This document shows, piece after piece, positions 7,373 through 16,662 of a stretch of DNA of 54,474 nt (position 1 is the first letter of the stretch; every line of letters starts with the position of its first letter). The notes under the pieces are model-generated. The model had not been told where the DNA came from. It did not search any database and was given only the letters and a program-made list of their open reading frames with translations. A program made the position numbers and the translations under genes. The stretch spans positions 1 through 54,474 of the forward strand of contig NZ_JAIBNX010000004.1 in assembly GCF_026130045.1 (NCBI RefSeq). The letters run 5' to 3'. The stretch comes from Micromonospora sp. CPCC 205371. Lineage in GTDB: Bacteria > Actinomycetota > Actinomycetes > Mycobacteriales > Micromonosporaceae.

Positions 7373-9025
7373 ATGGGTGGCACTCAGATGGTCGACGACC
7401 TGGACATGGACTCTATCTCCATCGAGGTGGACGCGGCCGCCAGTATGGGGCCGTTCCGGCCGATCCACCGGTTCTTCGGCGCCGACGAGCCCAACTACGC
7501 GTACCTGCCCGATGGGCTGGCCCTGCTCGCTGAGATCGGGCGGCTCGGCCCGGCGCAGGCGTACTTTCGCACCCACAGCCTGATGGTCTCCGGAGACGGC
7601 ACGCCCGCGCTCAAGTGGGGCTCGACCAACATGTACACAGAGGACGCTGGCGGCAACCCGGTCTACGACTGGACAATCGTCGACCGCATCTTCGACGCGT
7701 ACCTCGCCAACGGCGTCAAACCCTACACGCAGATCGGTTTCATGCCGCAGGCACTGTCGACGCGTCCCGAGCCGTACCAGCACCACTGGCGGCCGGGCGA
7801 CCCATACGAAGACATATTCACCGGCTGGGCGTATCCCCCGAAGGACTACGACGCGTGGCGTGAACTGGTGTACCGGTGGGTCGCGCACTGCGTCGAACGC
7901 TACGGCCGGGCCGAGGTGGAGCAGTGGTACTGGCAGGTGTGGAACGAGGCCAACCCGGCGGACGCGTACTGGCGCGGCACACCGGAGGAGTTCCGCAAGC
8001 TACACGACTACGCGATCGACGGGGTCCGGCGGGCGCTGCCAACCGCGCGGGTGGGCGGTCCGGACACCGCCGGACCGGGCGGCCAGTGGATGCGCGACTT
8101 TCTCGAACACTGCCTGCGCGGCGCCAACCACGCCACCGGTGGCACCGGCACGCCGCTGGACTTCGTCTCGTTCCACGCCAAGGGCGCGCCGACCGTGGTG
8201 GACGGCCGGGTGCGGATGGGCCTCGCGCAGCAGCTGCGCGACGTCGACGAGGGCTTCGCCATCGTCGCTTCCTATCCCGAACTGCGTGACACACCTATCG
8301 TCATCGGGGAGTTCGACCCGGATGGCTGCGCCGCGTGCAGCGTCACGGTCTACCCGCAGAACGCGTACCGGAACACCGAACTGTATGCCAGCTACACGGC
8401 GGCCAGCTTCGCCCGCGTACACGATCTGGCCGATCGGCGGGGCGTGCGGTTGGATGGCGCTTTGACGTGGTCCTTCGAGTTCGAGGGCGAGCCGGCGTTC
8501 GCCGGCTTCCGCGCCCTCGCGACCACCGGTGGCATCCCGCTGCCCGTCTTCAACGTCTTCCGGATGTTCGGCGCGCTGACCGGCGAACGGGTCGCGGTGC
8601 GCAGCAGCGGCGAAATCGACCTGGACACCGTCCTTGCGGAAGGGGTCCGCGGACCCCGCCCGGACGTATCCGCGGTCGCCGCCGTCGACAATGGACAGGT
8701 GGCCGTGTTGCTGTGGAATTACCACGACGATGAGGTGCCCGCGCCGGAAACGCCCGTCGAGCTCACCGTGACGAACTTGCCGGCACCGTCCGCGCCGGTG
8801 CGACTGGTCGAGTACCGGGTCGACGCCCGCCACGGCAACGCGCACACCGCTTGGCGGGCGCTGGGCGCGCCGTCCCGTCCGACCGACGCCCAACTGGCCG
8901 AACTGCGCGAGGCCGGTCGGCTCACACCGCTTGACGACCCGCGGCCGGTCCAGTCGACGGGCCGCACCGTGAAGATCGCCACTCGACTGCCCCGACAGAG
9001 CGTCGCCCTGATGCTCCTCACCTGA
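7373..9025 (+). CDS. GH39-type beta-xylosidase-like glycoside hydrolase, cytoplasmic
   Basis: A 550-residue protein without a signal peptide. Its (beta/alpha)8 domain carries the clan GH-A motifs WNEAN (general acid/base Glu192) and IGEFDPDG (nucleophile Glu313), with RFFGADEPNY and ALTWSFEFEGE nearby, as in GH39 beta-xylosidases. The C-terminal roughly 130 residues form a beta-sandwich. The start at 7373 has no clear ribosome site and a CATGAT box lies just upstream, so it may be leaderless; ATG 7388 is an alternative. The likely role is hydrolysis of imported oligosaccharides; the exact sugar is not determinable here. Confidence 0.85.
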   Translation: MGGTQMVDDLDMDSISIEVDAAASMGPFRPIHRFFGADEPNYAYLPDGLALLAEIGRLGPAQAYFRTHSLMVSGDGTPALKWGSTNMYTEDAGGNPVYDWTIVDRIFDAYLANGVKPYTQIGFMPQALSTRPEPYQHHWRPGDPYEDIFTGWAYPPKDYDAWRELVYRWVAHCVERYGRAEVEQWYWQVWNEANPADAYWRGTPEEFRKLHDYAIDGVRRALPTARVGGPDTAGPGGQWMRDFLEHCLRGANHATGGTGTPLDFVSFHAKGAPTVVDGRVRMGLAQQLRDVDEGFAIVASYPELRDTPIVIGEFDPDGCAACSVTVYPQNAYRNTELYASYTAASFARVHDLADRRGVRLDGALTWSFEFEGEPAFAGFRALATTGGIPLPVFNVFRMFGALTGERVAVRSSGEIDLDTVLAEGVRGPRPDVSAVAAVDNGQVAVLLWNYHDDEVPAPETPVELTVTNLPAPSAPVRLVEYRVDARHGNAHTAWRALGAPSRPTDAQLAELREAGRLTPLDDPRPVQSTGRTVKIATRLPRQSVALMLLT

Positions 9026-9079
9026 CCCGCTTTCCACACTCCCTCCTTGCCGATATCGAGACGGTTCGATAGCGTCTTA

Positions 9080-9093
9080 GGTAAGCGCTTTCC
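9080..9093. promoter_or_regulatory. LacI-type operator before the PL9 gene
   Basis: GGTAAGCGCTTTCC is a near-perfect palindrome around AAGCGCTT, the form bound by LacI-family sugar repressors. It lies 62 nt before the PL9 start. It differs from the GAGCGCTC sites at 39-42 kb, so a different repressor is likely. Confidence 0.5.
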
Positions 9094-9155
9094 TGCACCT
9101 GTGGTCGAACCCGTGCGGGCACTTCGCGCTCCCCACAACCGAAAGGCTCCTCCGC

Positions 9156-10754
9156 ATGAACGAACCGAAGCGAACGCGCCGTCGATGGCGCGTGGCGAGC
9201 GGTGCCGTCCTGCTTGCTGGCGGTCTCGTCCTGGTGCCGGGCACCGCCGCGCAGGCCGCGCCCACTCGGTACGAGGCCGAAACCTCCCCGGCGGTCTGCA
9301 TGGGCACGATCGACAGCAACTGGTCCGGCTACTCGGGCTCCGGCTTCTGCAACGGCACCAACGCCGCAGGCGCCTACGCCCAGGTCACCGTGAACGCCTC
9401 AGCCGCCGGCACAGCCACGCTGGGCGTGCGGTTCGCCAACGGCACCACGGCGGCGCGCGCCGCCGACCTGATCGTCAACGGCTCCACCGTCCAAAATGTA
9501 GCGTTCGAGGGCACCGGGGCATGGTCGACCTGGGTGACCAAGACGCTGACCGTACCGGTGAACGCCGGCACCAACACCATCCGGCTCAATCCCACCCTCT
9601 CGGCTGGGCTAGCCAATGTCGACTACGTCGACTTCGAGGTCGGCGGAACGACGCCGCCAACCAACGCGCTGTACGTGGCGACCAACGGCAACGACAGCAA
9701 CGCGGGCACGTTGAGCGCGCCGCTGGCGACCATCCAGCGGGCGGTCGACCTGGCCCAGCCCGGCCACACCATCTACATCCGTGGCGGCACCTACGCCCCG
9801 AGCACCAACATCCAGATCCTGAAGAACGGCACGTCGAGCGCGCCCATCACGATGCGCAACTACAACAACGAGCGCGTGATCATCGACGGCGAGAACATGC
9901 CGTACACGCCGGGCGCGGTCGACTCCAGCATCCCCCGGCCGGAGCGCGGCGCCATCCACATCGAGGGCGACTACTGGCGGCTCATCGGCCTGGAGATCAT
10001 CCACGGCCCGTACGGCGTCTTCGGCCTGGACTCCAGCAACAACTACTACGAGCGGCTGGTCACCCGCGACAACTACGAGTCCGGCTTCCACCTGTTCCTG
10101 ACCTCCAGCAACAACCAGATCATCAACCTCGACTCGTACGGCAACTACGACCCGCGCAGCAACGGGGAGAGCGCCGACGGCCTGGCCATCAAGGAGGGCT
10201 CGGGCACCGGCAACGTCGTACGCGGCGCCCGGCTTTGGAACAACTCCGACGACGGGCTGGACTGGTGGATGTTCTCCTCGCCCATCCTGGTGGAGAACAG
10301 CCTGGCATGGGGCAACGGCTTCAACCGCTGGAACCTGCCGAACTTCACCGGTGACGGCAACGGCTTCAAGCTCGGTGGCAACAGCGTGGTCGGCAACCAC
10401 ACCGTGCGCAACAGCATGACGTGGGACAACGCGGTCAGCGGCTTCATCGACAACAACAACCCCGGCCAGCACCGGATCGAACGCTGCACCGCGTGGGACA
10501 ACCCCGGCACCGGGTTCGACTTCGACCGTTCCGACAGCACCCTGACGGGCAACCTGTCGGTCGCCAACGGCACCGCCTTCTCGTACGGGCCGAACTCGAG
10601 CGGCAGCGGCAACTCGTGGGACATCGGCGGCAGCTGGTCGCTGGCCAATACCAACCCCAGCACCATCACCGGGCCGCGCAACGCCGACGGCTCGATACCG
10701 TCCTCGACGTTCCTGCGCCCATCCAACGGCGCCGACGTCGGAGCACGGTTCTGA
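9156..10754 (+). CDS. Secreted CBM35-PL9 pectate lyase-like protein
   Basis: A 532-residue exported protein. Order: signal peptide 1 to about 38 (RRRWRV then a hydrophobic run ending TAAQA), CBM35 about 40-160 with its FCNGTNAAGAY block, a short TTPPT linker, then a right-handed parallel beta-helix about 168-532 (YVATNGNDSNAGTLSAPLAT opening, repeated Asn ladders such as SSNNQIINLDSYGNYD, and DGLDWWMFSSPILVENSLAWGNG). This opening and helix are characteristic of family 9 pectate lyases, which cleave polygalacturonan by beta-elimination using a lysine and calcium. GAAAGG precedes the start. A LacI-type operator lies upstream and a strong hairpin follows. Confidence 0.85.
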   Translation: MNEPKRTRRRWRVASGAVLLAGGLVLVPGTAAQAAPTRYEAETSPAVCMGTIDSNWSGYSGSGFCNGTNAAGAYAQVTVNASAAGTATLGVRFANGTTAARAADLIVNGSTVQNVAFEGTGAWSTWVTKTLTVPVNAGTNTIRLNPTLSAGLANVDYVDFEVGGTTPPTNALYVATNGNDSNAGTLSAPLATIQRAVDLAQPGHTIYIRGGTYAPSTNIQILKNGTSSAPITMRNYNNERVIIDGENMPYTPGAVDSSIPRPERGAIHIEGDYWRLIGLEIIHGPYGVFGLDSSNNYYERLVTRDNYESGFHLFLTSSNNQIINLDSYGNYDPRSNGESADGLAIKEGSGTGNVVRGARLWNNSDDGLDWWMFSSPILVENSLAWGNGFNRWNLPNFTGDGNGFKLGGNSVVGNHTVRNSMTWDNAVSGFIDNNNPGQHRIERCTAWDNPGTGFDFDRSDSTLTGNLSVANGTAFSYGPNSSGSGNSWDIGGSWSLANTNPSTITGPRNADGSIPSSTFLRPSNGADVGARF

Positions 10755-10768
10755 CACTCACGCGAGTG

Positions 10769-10801
10769 GCTGGCGGGGCCGGGTGTCCCGGTCCCGCCAG
10801 C
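10769..10801 (+). terminator. Terminator hairpin after PL9
   Basis: GCTGGCGGGGCCGGG pairs with CCCGGTCCCGCCAGC (one G-T pair) around a 3-nt TGT loop, 12 nt after the stop. Confidence 0.8.
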
Positions 10802-10916
10802 ATCCTCCGCGCTGGCTCTTGAACGTAACGCCATCGAACGCGTACGGTCAGTCGCACAGTGACTACCTTCGATCGGCCGGCCAGGGCGACCCCCAGGCCG
10901 CTACGGGAGGTGCGCC

Positions 10917-12254
10917 ATGCGGCGTCGGCCCTTGTATTTCCTTCTACCGCTGTGCGTCGCGTCGGCCCTGAGCATGACGCTGACCGCCAGCGCCTCGGCC
11001 CGCGACCCTGACCGCGTAGGCCCGCGAGACCTCAAGACGATGCCGTGGCTCGCCGCGGACGGCAGCCATGACCACAACCACGACCTGCCGGCACAGGTCG
11101 ACCCGCTGTCAATCCCGCAAGCGGCGGCCGCAGCGGCGACCTGCAGCGGCGGAACGGCGGGCGGATACCCGTGCCAGAACGTGGACCTGCTGGGCAACCT
11201 GCCGCTGTCCGGCATGGGCGGCGGTAGCGGCTCCGCGGGCTGGGGCTGGACCGACCCGTCCAACGGCAAGGAGTACGCGATCGTCGGCCGCACCACCGGC
11301 ACGGCGTTCGTCGACATCAGCGACCCCGTCAACCCCCGGTACCTGGGCAACCTGCCCAGCGCCACCGGCACGTCGAGCTGGCGTGAACTGAGTGTCCACA
11401 ACAATCACGCCTACATCGTGTCGGACAACAATGGCGCGCACGGGATGCAGATCTTCAACCTGACCCGGTTGCGCACCGTCACGACGCCGCAGACGTTCAC
11501 CGCAGACGCCCGCAACACGTCGTTCAACAACGGACACACGATCCACATCAACAACGCCACCGGCATCGCGTACGTCAACGGCTCCAACACGTGCAGCGGC
11601 GGCTCGCGCATGTTCAATCTGGCCAACCCGACCAGCCCCAGCTTCGTGGGCTGCGTGAGCGGCGACGGCTACACGCACGACGCGCAGGCGGTCGTGTATC
11701 GCGGCCCGCACACCGCATACCAGGGGCGCGAGATACTGATGGCCAGCAACGAGGACACGCTGACGGTCTGGGACGTGACCAACAAGTCCGCCCCCGTGCG
11801 GCTGGCGCGGCAGACCTACCCGGGGCGCGGCTACACGCACCAGGGCTGGTTCACCGAGAACCACCGGTACTTCGTGCTCGACGACGAACTCGACGAGACA
11901 CGGTTCGGGCACCGTAGCAAGACCTACGTGTTCGACATGGCCAACCTGACCGCCCCAGTGCTCGCCGGCACGTACCTGGGGCCGACGGCGGCCACCGACC
12001 ACAACCAGTTCGTCAAGGGCAACTACAGCTACCAGGCGAACTACCGGGCCGGGTTGCGGATCGTGCGACTGACCAACATCGCCAACCCGTCGACGATGAC
12101 CGAGGCCGGATACTTCGACGTCGACCCGACCAGCAACGCCGCTGGCTTCGCCGGTGCCTGGCACGTGTACCCGTTCTTCCCCAGTGGAAATGTGGCGATC
12201 TTCAGCATCCAGCGCGGGCTGTTCGTGGTACGGCCGAACCTGCCAGCGGCGTGA
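10917..12254 (+). CDS. Secreted choice-of-anchor B family beta-propeller protein
   Basis: A 445-residue exported protein with a signal peptide (1 to about 29) and LVIVD-like propeller repeats: WGWTDPSNGKEYAIVGRTTG, TAFVDISDPVNPRYLGNLP, HMQIFNLT-like blades, and FDMANLTAPVLAGTYLG. This matches the choice-of-anchor B family; its biochemical role is unknown. The mature N-terminus has a His-rich stretch (DGSHDHNHD) that could bind a metal. GGGAGGT precedes ATG 10917. The next gene overlaps the stop by 4 nt (GTGA), so the two are translationally coupled. Confidence 0.8.
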   Translation: MRRRPLYFLLPLCVASALSMTLTASASARDPDRVGPRDLKTMPWLAADGSHDHNHDLPAQVDPLSIPQAAAAAATCSGGTAGGYPCQNVDLLGNLPLSGMGGGSGSAGWGWTDPSNGKEYAIVGRTTGTAFVDISDPVNPRYLGNLPSATGTSSWRELSVHNNHAYIVSDNNGAHGMQIFNLTRLRTVTTPQTFTADARNTSFNNGHTIHINNATGIAYVNGSNTCSGGSRMFNLANPTSPSFVGCVSGDGYTHDAQAVVYRGPHTAYQGREILMASNEDTLTVWDVTNKSAPVRLARQTYPGRGYTHQGWFTENHRYFVLDDELDETRFGHRSKTYVFDMANLTAPVLAGTYLGPTAATDHNQFVKGNYSYQANYRAGLRIVRLTNIANPSTMTEAGYFDVDPTSNAAGFAGAWHVYPFFPSGNVAIFSIQRGLFVVRPNLPAA

Positions 12255-13150
12255 CCGCGATCGACGCTCAGTACGGGCGGCGGGCCGTCCGCTGGCTAGC
12301 GCTCGGCATGGTCGGCCTGTTCGCCGCGGCGGTGGTCTACATCAACCCGCTGGCTCCGGAGCGGAACACTCCGGACCAGCGGGTCGCGGCTGCTGCGACG
12401 CAAAGCCCTGGCACCCACGGCGGTGACGGCCTGACCGACAAGCACGACGGGTACACGCTGTCGCCCGTCGCACTGCCCGACCAGCGCGGCAAGGCGTTGC
12501 CGGTGGCGTTTCGCATCCTCGGCCCGGACGGCCGGGCCACCACCGCCTACGAACCGGTGCTGAGCCAACCGCTGCACCTGTACATGCTGCGCGAGGACCT
12601 CAGCTTCTACCAGCACCTGCATCCGTCGCTCGCCGGCGACACCTGGATGGTCGCGGTCGACGTACCGGACGGCGGCGTCTACCGGTTATACGCCGAGTTC
12701 ATGCCCCGAGAGCGCGCCGGCAGCGGACACTCCACCGTGCTCGGCGCACCCTTCGTCGTGGCCGGCGACACCAGGTACGCGCCGATCCCGCCACCCGCGC
12801 CGAGCGTGAAGGTCGCCGGCTACACGGTCAGGCGGATGGAAGGCGCGGCGGACGGCGTCGCTGGCCGGCCCGGCGTCGTCCGATTCCAGGTGCTCGACGC
12901 CAGCGGTGCGCCGGTGACCGCGATCGAGCCGTACCTCGGCGCGTACGCCCACGCCTCGGTGTTCGAATCCACCACCCTGAGCCTCACGCACCTGCATCCC
13001 ACGATGCCGGCGAACGCGCAGGGTCCGCCCGGCGACGGCGTGCTGCCGTTTCACACGCAGTTTCCGCAACGCGGCCGCTACCGCTTGTTCCTCCAGTTCA
13101 AGGCCGCTGGCGTGGTGCATCTGGCCGCGTTCACCGTGGTAGCGGCGTGA
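12251..13150 (+). CDS. Membrane-anchored or secreted protein with HLHP motifs, function unknown
   Basis: A 299-residue protein starting at GTG 12251, overlapping the preceding stop. An N-terminal hydrophobic segment (about 13-32) anchors or exports it. The rest is two similar beta-rich halves, each with a His motif (FYQHLHPSLAGDTW and LTHLHPTMP), followed by a domain ending RYRLFLQFKAAGVVHLAAF. Such H-L-H-P motifs occur in extracytoplasmic proteins linked to copper or other metals, which with the His-rich N-terminus of its partner hints at metal handling. I do not recognise a named family. Confidence 0.65.
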   Translation: MTAIDAQYGRRAVRWLALGMVGLFAAAVVYINPLAPERNTPDQRVAAAATQSPGTHGGDGLTDKHDGYTLSPVALPDQRGKALPVAFRILGPDGRATTAYEPVLSQPLHLYMLREDLSFYQHLHPSLAGDTWMVAVDVPDGGVYRLYAEFMPRERAGSGHSTVLGAPFVVAGDTRYAPIPPPAPSVKVAGYTVRRMEGAADGVAGRPGVVRFQVLDASGAPVTAIEPYLGAYAHASVFESTTLSLTHLHPTMPANAQGPPGDGVLPFHTQFPQRGRYRLFLQFKAAGVVHLAAFTVVAA

Positions 13151-13245
13151 GAGCGCCGCGCAGCGTTCCTGGCGCGGGAGGTGTGCGGGTACCAGGGTCG
13201 CTGACCTGCCCGTGATTACCCGCGCTTACGGGGTACTCCGGTGGT

Positions 13246-14331
13246 ATGCGGATTGTCGTCGTGGGCGCGTCCGGCAACGTCGGCACGGCGGTGCTGCGTC
13301 GCGTGGATGCCGAGCCGGGCGTGGACGCGGTGACCGGCGTGGCCCGGCGGGTGCCGCCGCCCTCGGCGGGGGCGCCGTACGACCGGGTGGACTGGCTGGC
13401 GGTCGACGTGGCCGAGCCGGCCTCGGTCGACGCTCTTGCCGACGCATTCGCCGGGGCGGCGGCCGTCATCCACCTGGCCTGGCAGATCCAGCCCAGCCAC
13501 GACCAACAGCGGCTGCACCGCACGAACGTGACCGGGACCGGCCACGTCGCTGAGGCCACGGTGCGGGCCGCGGTGCCGGCGCTGGTGGTGGCGTCGTCGG
13601 TCGGCGCCTACGCGCCGGGGCCGAAGGACCGCACGGTAAGCGAGGAGTGGCCGGTTACCGGCGTCCCGACATCGACGTACAGCCGGGACAAGGCCGAGGT
13701 GGAGGCTTTGCTGGACCGGGTGGAGCGGGAGCACCCCGGCCTGCGGGTGGTGCGACTGCGACCCGCCCTGACGTTTCAGCGCGCCGCCGCATCCGAGATC
13801 GCGCGCCTCTTCATCGGGCCGCTGGCGCCGCTCACGCTGCTTCGATACCGCCGGGTGCCGCTGCTGCCCGGCGGCCCGGCGTTGCGGGTCCAGGCCGTCC
13901 ACGCCGATGACGTGGCGGAGGCGTACATACGCGCGGCGCTGTCCGACGTGCGGGGTCCGTTCAACATCGCGGCTGATCCGATACTGGACGCGGCGTCGCT
14001 CGGGCCGATGCTGCGCGGGCGCGCGGTGCCGGTACCCCCGGCGCTGCTGCGGACCGGCGCGGCGCTGAGCTGGCGCGCCCGCCTCCAGCCGGTCGAGCCG
14101 GGCTGGATCGACCTGGCGACCTCGTGTCCGCTGCTCGACACCGCGCGGGCGACCCGCGAACTGGGCTGGCGGCCCCGCACGGACGCCAGGGACGCGTTCC
14201 TGGAACTCGTGACCGGCATGGCAGACAGCGCCGGCGCCGCAACGGCACCACTGCGGCCCCGGCCACGCGCGACGGCGCGCCTGGTCGCGATGCTGGCGGG
14301 CCGGCTGCCTGGCCACGGCGACCCGTACTGA
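13246..14331 (+). CDS. NAD-dependent epimerase/dehydratase (extended SDR)
   Basis: A 361-residue short-chain dehydrogenase. The N-terminal nucleotide motif GASGNVG, a serine block (VASSVGAY) and the YSRDK catalytic pair identify the extended SDR class that acts on nucleotide sugars or related substrates. The C-terminal part (RPALTFQRAAASEIARLFIG) supports an atypical SDR. It is monocistronic with a hairpin after it. The substrate cannot be assigned. Confidence 0.85.
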   Translation: MRIVVVGASGNVGTAVLRRVDAEPGVDAVTGVARRVPPPSAGAPYDRVDWLAVDVAEPASVDALADAFAGAAAVIHLAWQIQPSHDQQRLHRTNVTGTGHVAEATVRAAVPALVVASSVGAYAPGPKDRTVSEEWPVTGVPTSTYSRDKAEVEALLDRVEREHPGLRVVRLRPALTFQRAAASEIARLFIGPLAPLTLLRYRRVPLLPGGPALRVQAVHADDVAEAYIRAALSDVRGPFNIAADPILDAASLGPMLRGRAVPVPPALLRTGAALSWRARLQPVEPGWIDLATSCPLLDTARATRELGWRPRTDARDAFLELVTGMADSAGAATAPLRPRPRATARLVAMLAGRLPGHGDPY

Positions 14332-14338
14332 CCCCTCA

Positions 14339-14378
14339 GGCCCGGCGGCGAGGCTCCGAGGAGCACCAGCCGCCGGCC
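14339..14378. terminator. Bidirectional terminator between convergent genes
   Basis: GGCCCGGCGGC pairs with GCCGCCGGCC with one bulge, and an inner GCTCC/GGAGC stem closes the loop. It lies between the ends of the SDR gene and the convergent secreted-protein gene. Confidence 0.6.
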
Positions 14379-14390
14379 GGTTGAGGGGGT

Positions 14391-15014
14391 TTAGCCGAAG
14401 GAGTTGACGACTACGGATTTGGTGTCCACCGCCGGGTCGCCGGACTGGTCGTGCGGCACGCTGACGTACACCGTGCCGGTGCACTTGTCCTTGCCGTCGG
14501 AGACGGTGAAGGAGATGCGGTAGACCCGGCCGTCGCCGGTGCCGCTGCGTTCCGCGCGGAGCTGGACCTGGTCGGTGCGACCGGCCACCGCCGCCGCGTC
14601 AGGCGCCGTGTCGCCGTCGCCGAGGCCGTCGAGCGGCTCGTCCTGGGTGACGCCGGTGATGGTGAGGGTGGTCTTGTCTGCGTCCGGGTCGGTGGCGCCG
14701 GTGAGGGTGACCGTCACGAACTTGTGGTTTGGCGGCCAGAGCGTGTCTGGGCTGACGGTCACCGCCGAGCAGACGGGGGGATGGTTCGGCGGCTTCGTCG
14801 GCGACGGGGACGGCTTCGTGGGTGACGGAGACGGCTTCGTCGGCGACGGAGAGGGGGTTGGCGTGTGCGTCTTCGTAGGTGAGGGTGAGGGTGAGGTGCC
14901 GGTGTGGGGGGTTCCAGTAGCGGCGGCCGCACCCAACTGGGTGAAGGCGGCAGCTACTAGGGCGGTGCCGACGATGATGAGGGCCGGGCGCCGTAACCGG
15001 GGGTGGCGTGACAT
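14391..15014 (-). CDS. Secreted protein with SPSPTKP repeats and WPPNHK-motif domain
   Basis: A 207-residue exported protein. I start it at ATG 15014, preceded by GAGGAG. A signal peptide of about 35 residues is followed by a Pro/Ser/Thr/Lys-rich stalk with tandem SPSPTKP repeats, then a beta-sandwich domain with LWPPNHKFVTVTL and DPDADKTTLTITGVTQDEP. The WPPNHK motif occurs in many secreted bacterial proteins of uncertain role, often near Ig-like domains. The stalk suggests the domain is displayed away from the wall. Confidence 0.7.
   Translation of the reverse strand: MSRHPRLRRPALIIVGTALVAAAFTQLGAAAATGTPHTGTSPSPSPTKTHTPTPSPSPTKPSPSPTKPSPSPTKPPNHPPVCSAVTVSPDTLWPPNHKFVTVTLTGATDPDADKTTLTITGVTQDEPLDGLGDGDTAPDAAAVAGRTDQVQLRAERSGTGDGRVYRISFTVSDGKDKCTGTVYVSVPHDQSGDPAVDTKSVVVNSFG
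14791..14853 (-). repeat. Three tandem 21-bp units encoding the SPSPTKP stalk
   Basis: Units 14791-14811, 14812-14832 and 14833-14853 share GGCTTCGT and GACGG blocks and differ at few bases. A degenerate fourth copy follows near 14871. Each encodes seven residues, so copy number can change without shifting the frame. Confidence 0.75.
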
Positions 15015-15165
15015 GAGCGTGCTCCTCAACTAGAGCGTGGTGCCGCCGGTGACAGTTGCGCAGGGCCAGGCTACTGAAAGCAATAGATCGACATCAATCG
15101 CACCATCGGGCGACGTTACTCGGGACCGCGACGTTTCGGTCCAGGTGGCGCCTGCGCGGCACGAT

Positions 15166-16662
15166 GTGCTCGTGGATATCCGCTGGGGACTCGCCGTCCT
15201 GATCGGCTTCGTCGCCGTCGTCGTCGCGCTGGGGCTGCTCGTACGCCTCGTCGCGTGGTCGACCGCTGCCCGCGTACCGGCGGGCCGCGCCACGCCAGAC
15301 CTCATCGACACCCCACCGGCGGTCGTGAACCTGCTGATGAACGGCCTGCGCGCGGCCCCGGAAGCGGCCGCGGCCACCCTGCTCGACCTGGCCGCACGCG
15401 GGCATCTGGAGCTCTACCAGCCGGCCGCCGACCCGGGCGAGACCGTCGTGCGGGTACGCCGCGGCGCCCATGCCGGGCTCACGTCGTACGAACAGCGGGT
15501 CCTCGACCGCGTCGACGTGGCGCCCGGCGTACATCCGCTGACCCTGGCCGACCTGGCCCGACGGCAGGCACAGGACGGCCAGACCTGGCAGGAGCGCCTC
15601 GTCGTGGCCACTCGGGAGGACGCGATCGCCCGCGGACTGATGCGGGTCGGCGCGACACCGCCCGCCATGGTGGTCCTCGTCGTCGGCCTCATGCTGCTGG
15701 TGGTCCTGTCCTGCGTGCCCGGAGTCTTCGTCGTCGACCTCGCCGGCATGACGGAGCGGCTCGGCGACACCGGCGTCGCGGTCGCCGTGCTCGGCATCGC
15801 CTTCGTCCTGATGCTGCTGGCGATCTTCGCCGTGGTGGGGCTGGGCGGCGAACTTCGCGACGACCGCCTGACCGCCGAGGGACGCCGGGTTGCCCGGCAC
15901 TGGTCCGGGGTGGCCCGCTGGCTCAACGGCCACGAGGCCTTCGCCGACCTGCCACCCGCCTCCGTGACGGTCTGGGACTCCTACATCCCGTACGGGGTCG
16001 CACTCGGCGTCGCGACCCGCGCCACGGCGACCGTTGACCTGCGCGTTGGCCGGGTCGACGTGATCCGATCGCCGCTAGGTGACCGGCTCGTGCGGATTCG
16101 GTACCCAGCGACCGGTGGCCTGAAGGCGACGTCCGCCGGCGTACGGGTCCTCAGTGGACTGATCGGCATCGCGCTGGTCGCCGCCATTGTCACCCGGGAC
16201 CTTCCCGACTGGGCGGCACCCGTTGCCATCACCGTTGGCGCGCTCCTGACGCTCCGCTGGGCGTACCGGATCGTGCGCGGCCTCGCTGACCTGGTGGGCC
16301 CGGCCTCGGTCAGCGGTCGGGTGGTGCGGATCGTGCCGTTCGGCACCTTCGGCGACGCCGAAACCACCAAGCGCCTGACCAAGCTGTTCCACGGCCCGCC
16401 ACTGTCCTGGCTGACCAGGCGGGTCGGCGCGCCCACCGTGACCTCCGACGGCACCGGCCTGTCCCCGGGATTCTTCGTCGTACTAGACGACGGAACGTCA
16501 CCGGTGCTGCAGGCTTGGCTCGCGACTCCACGGAGTGCGAGCCGGCTCCGGCCCGGCGACGACGTCACTGCCCGGGTCCAGCGATGGACGAAGAGGCTGA
16601 CCGGCACCCGCGACGTCGACGCCCACCCGACCGACAACTCACAGGCCGCCGCCCGTCACTAA
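15166..16662 (+). CDS. DUF2207-like membrane protein
   Basis: A protein of about 498 residues with an N-terminal transmembrane segment (WGLAVLIGFVAVVVALGLLV), a winged-helix-like stretch (PAVVNLLMNGLRAAPEAAAATLLDLAARGHLEL) typical of the DUF2207 C-terminal region, two more hydrophobic segments near residues 165-235, and one near 360-385. It lacks the usual N-terminal extracytoplasmic DUF2207 domain. GTG 15166 or GTG 15172 are the best starts; neither has a strong ribosome site. Function unknown. Confidence 0.65.
   Translation: MLVDIRWGLAVLIGFVAVVVALGLLVRLVAWSTAARVPAGRATPDLIDTPPAVVNLLMNGLRAAPEAAAATLLDLAARGHLELYQPAADPGETVVRVRRGAHAGLTSYEQRVLDRVDVAPGVHPLTLADLARRQAQDGQTWQERLVVATREDAIARGLMRVGATPPAMVVLVVGLMLLVVLSCVPGVFVVDLAGMTERLGDTGVAVAVLGIAFVLMLLAIFAVVGLGGELRDDRLTAEGRRVARHWSGVARWLNGHEAFADLPPASVTVWDSYIPYGVALGVATRATATVDLRVGRVDVIRSPLGDRLVRIRYPATGGLKATSAGVRVLSGLIGIALVAAIVTRDLPDWAAPVAITVGALLTLRWAYRIVRGLADLVGPASVSGRVVRIVPFGTFGDAETTKRLTKLFHGPPLSWLTRRVGAPTVTSDGTGLSPGFFVVLDDGTSPVLQAWLATPRSASRLRPGDDVTARVQRWTKRLTGTRDVDAHPTDNSQAAARH

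Noticed and set aside
14791-14853. Tandem 21-bp repeats as a possible CRISPR-like array
   Set aside because: Units are directly adjacent with no spacers and encode a seven-residue protein repeat.
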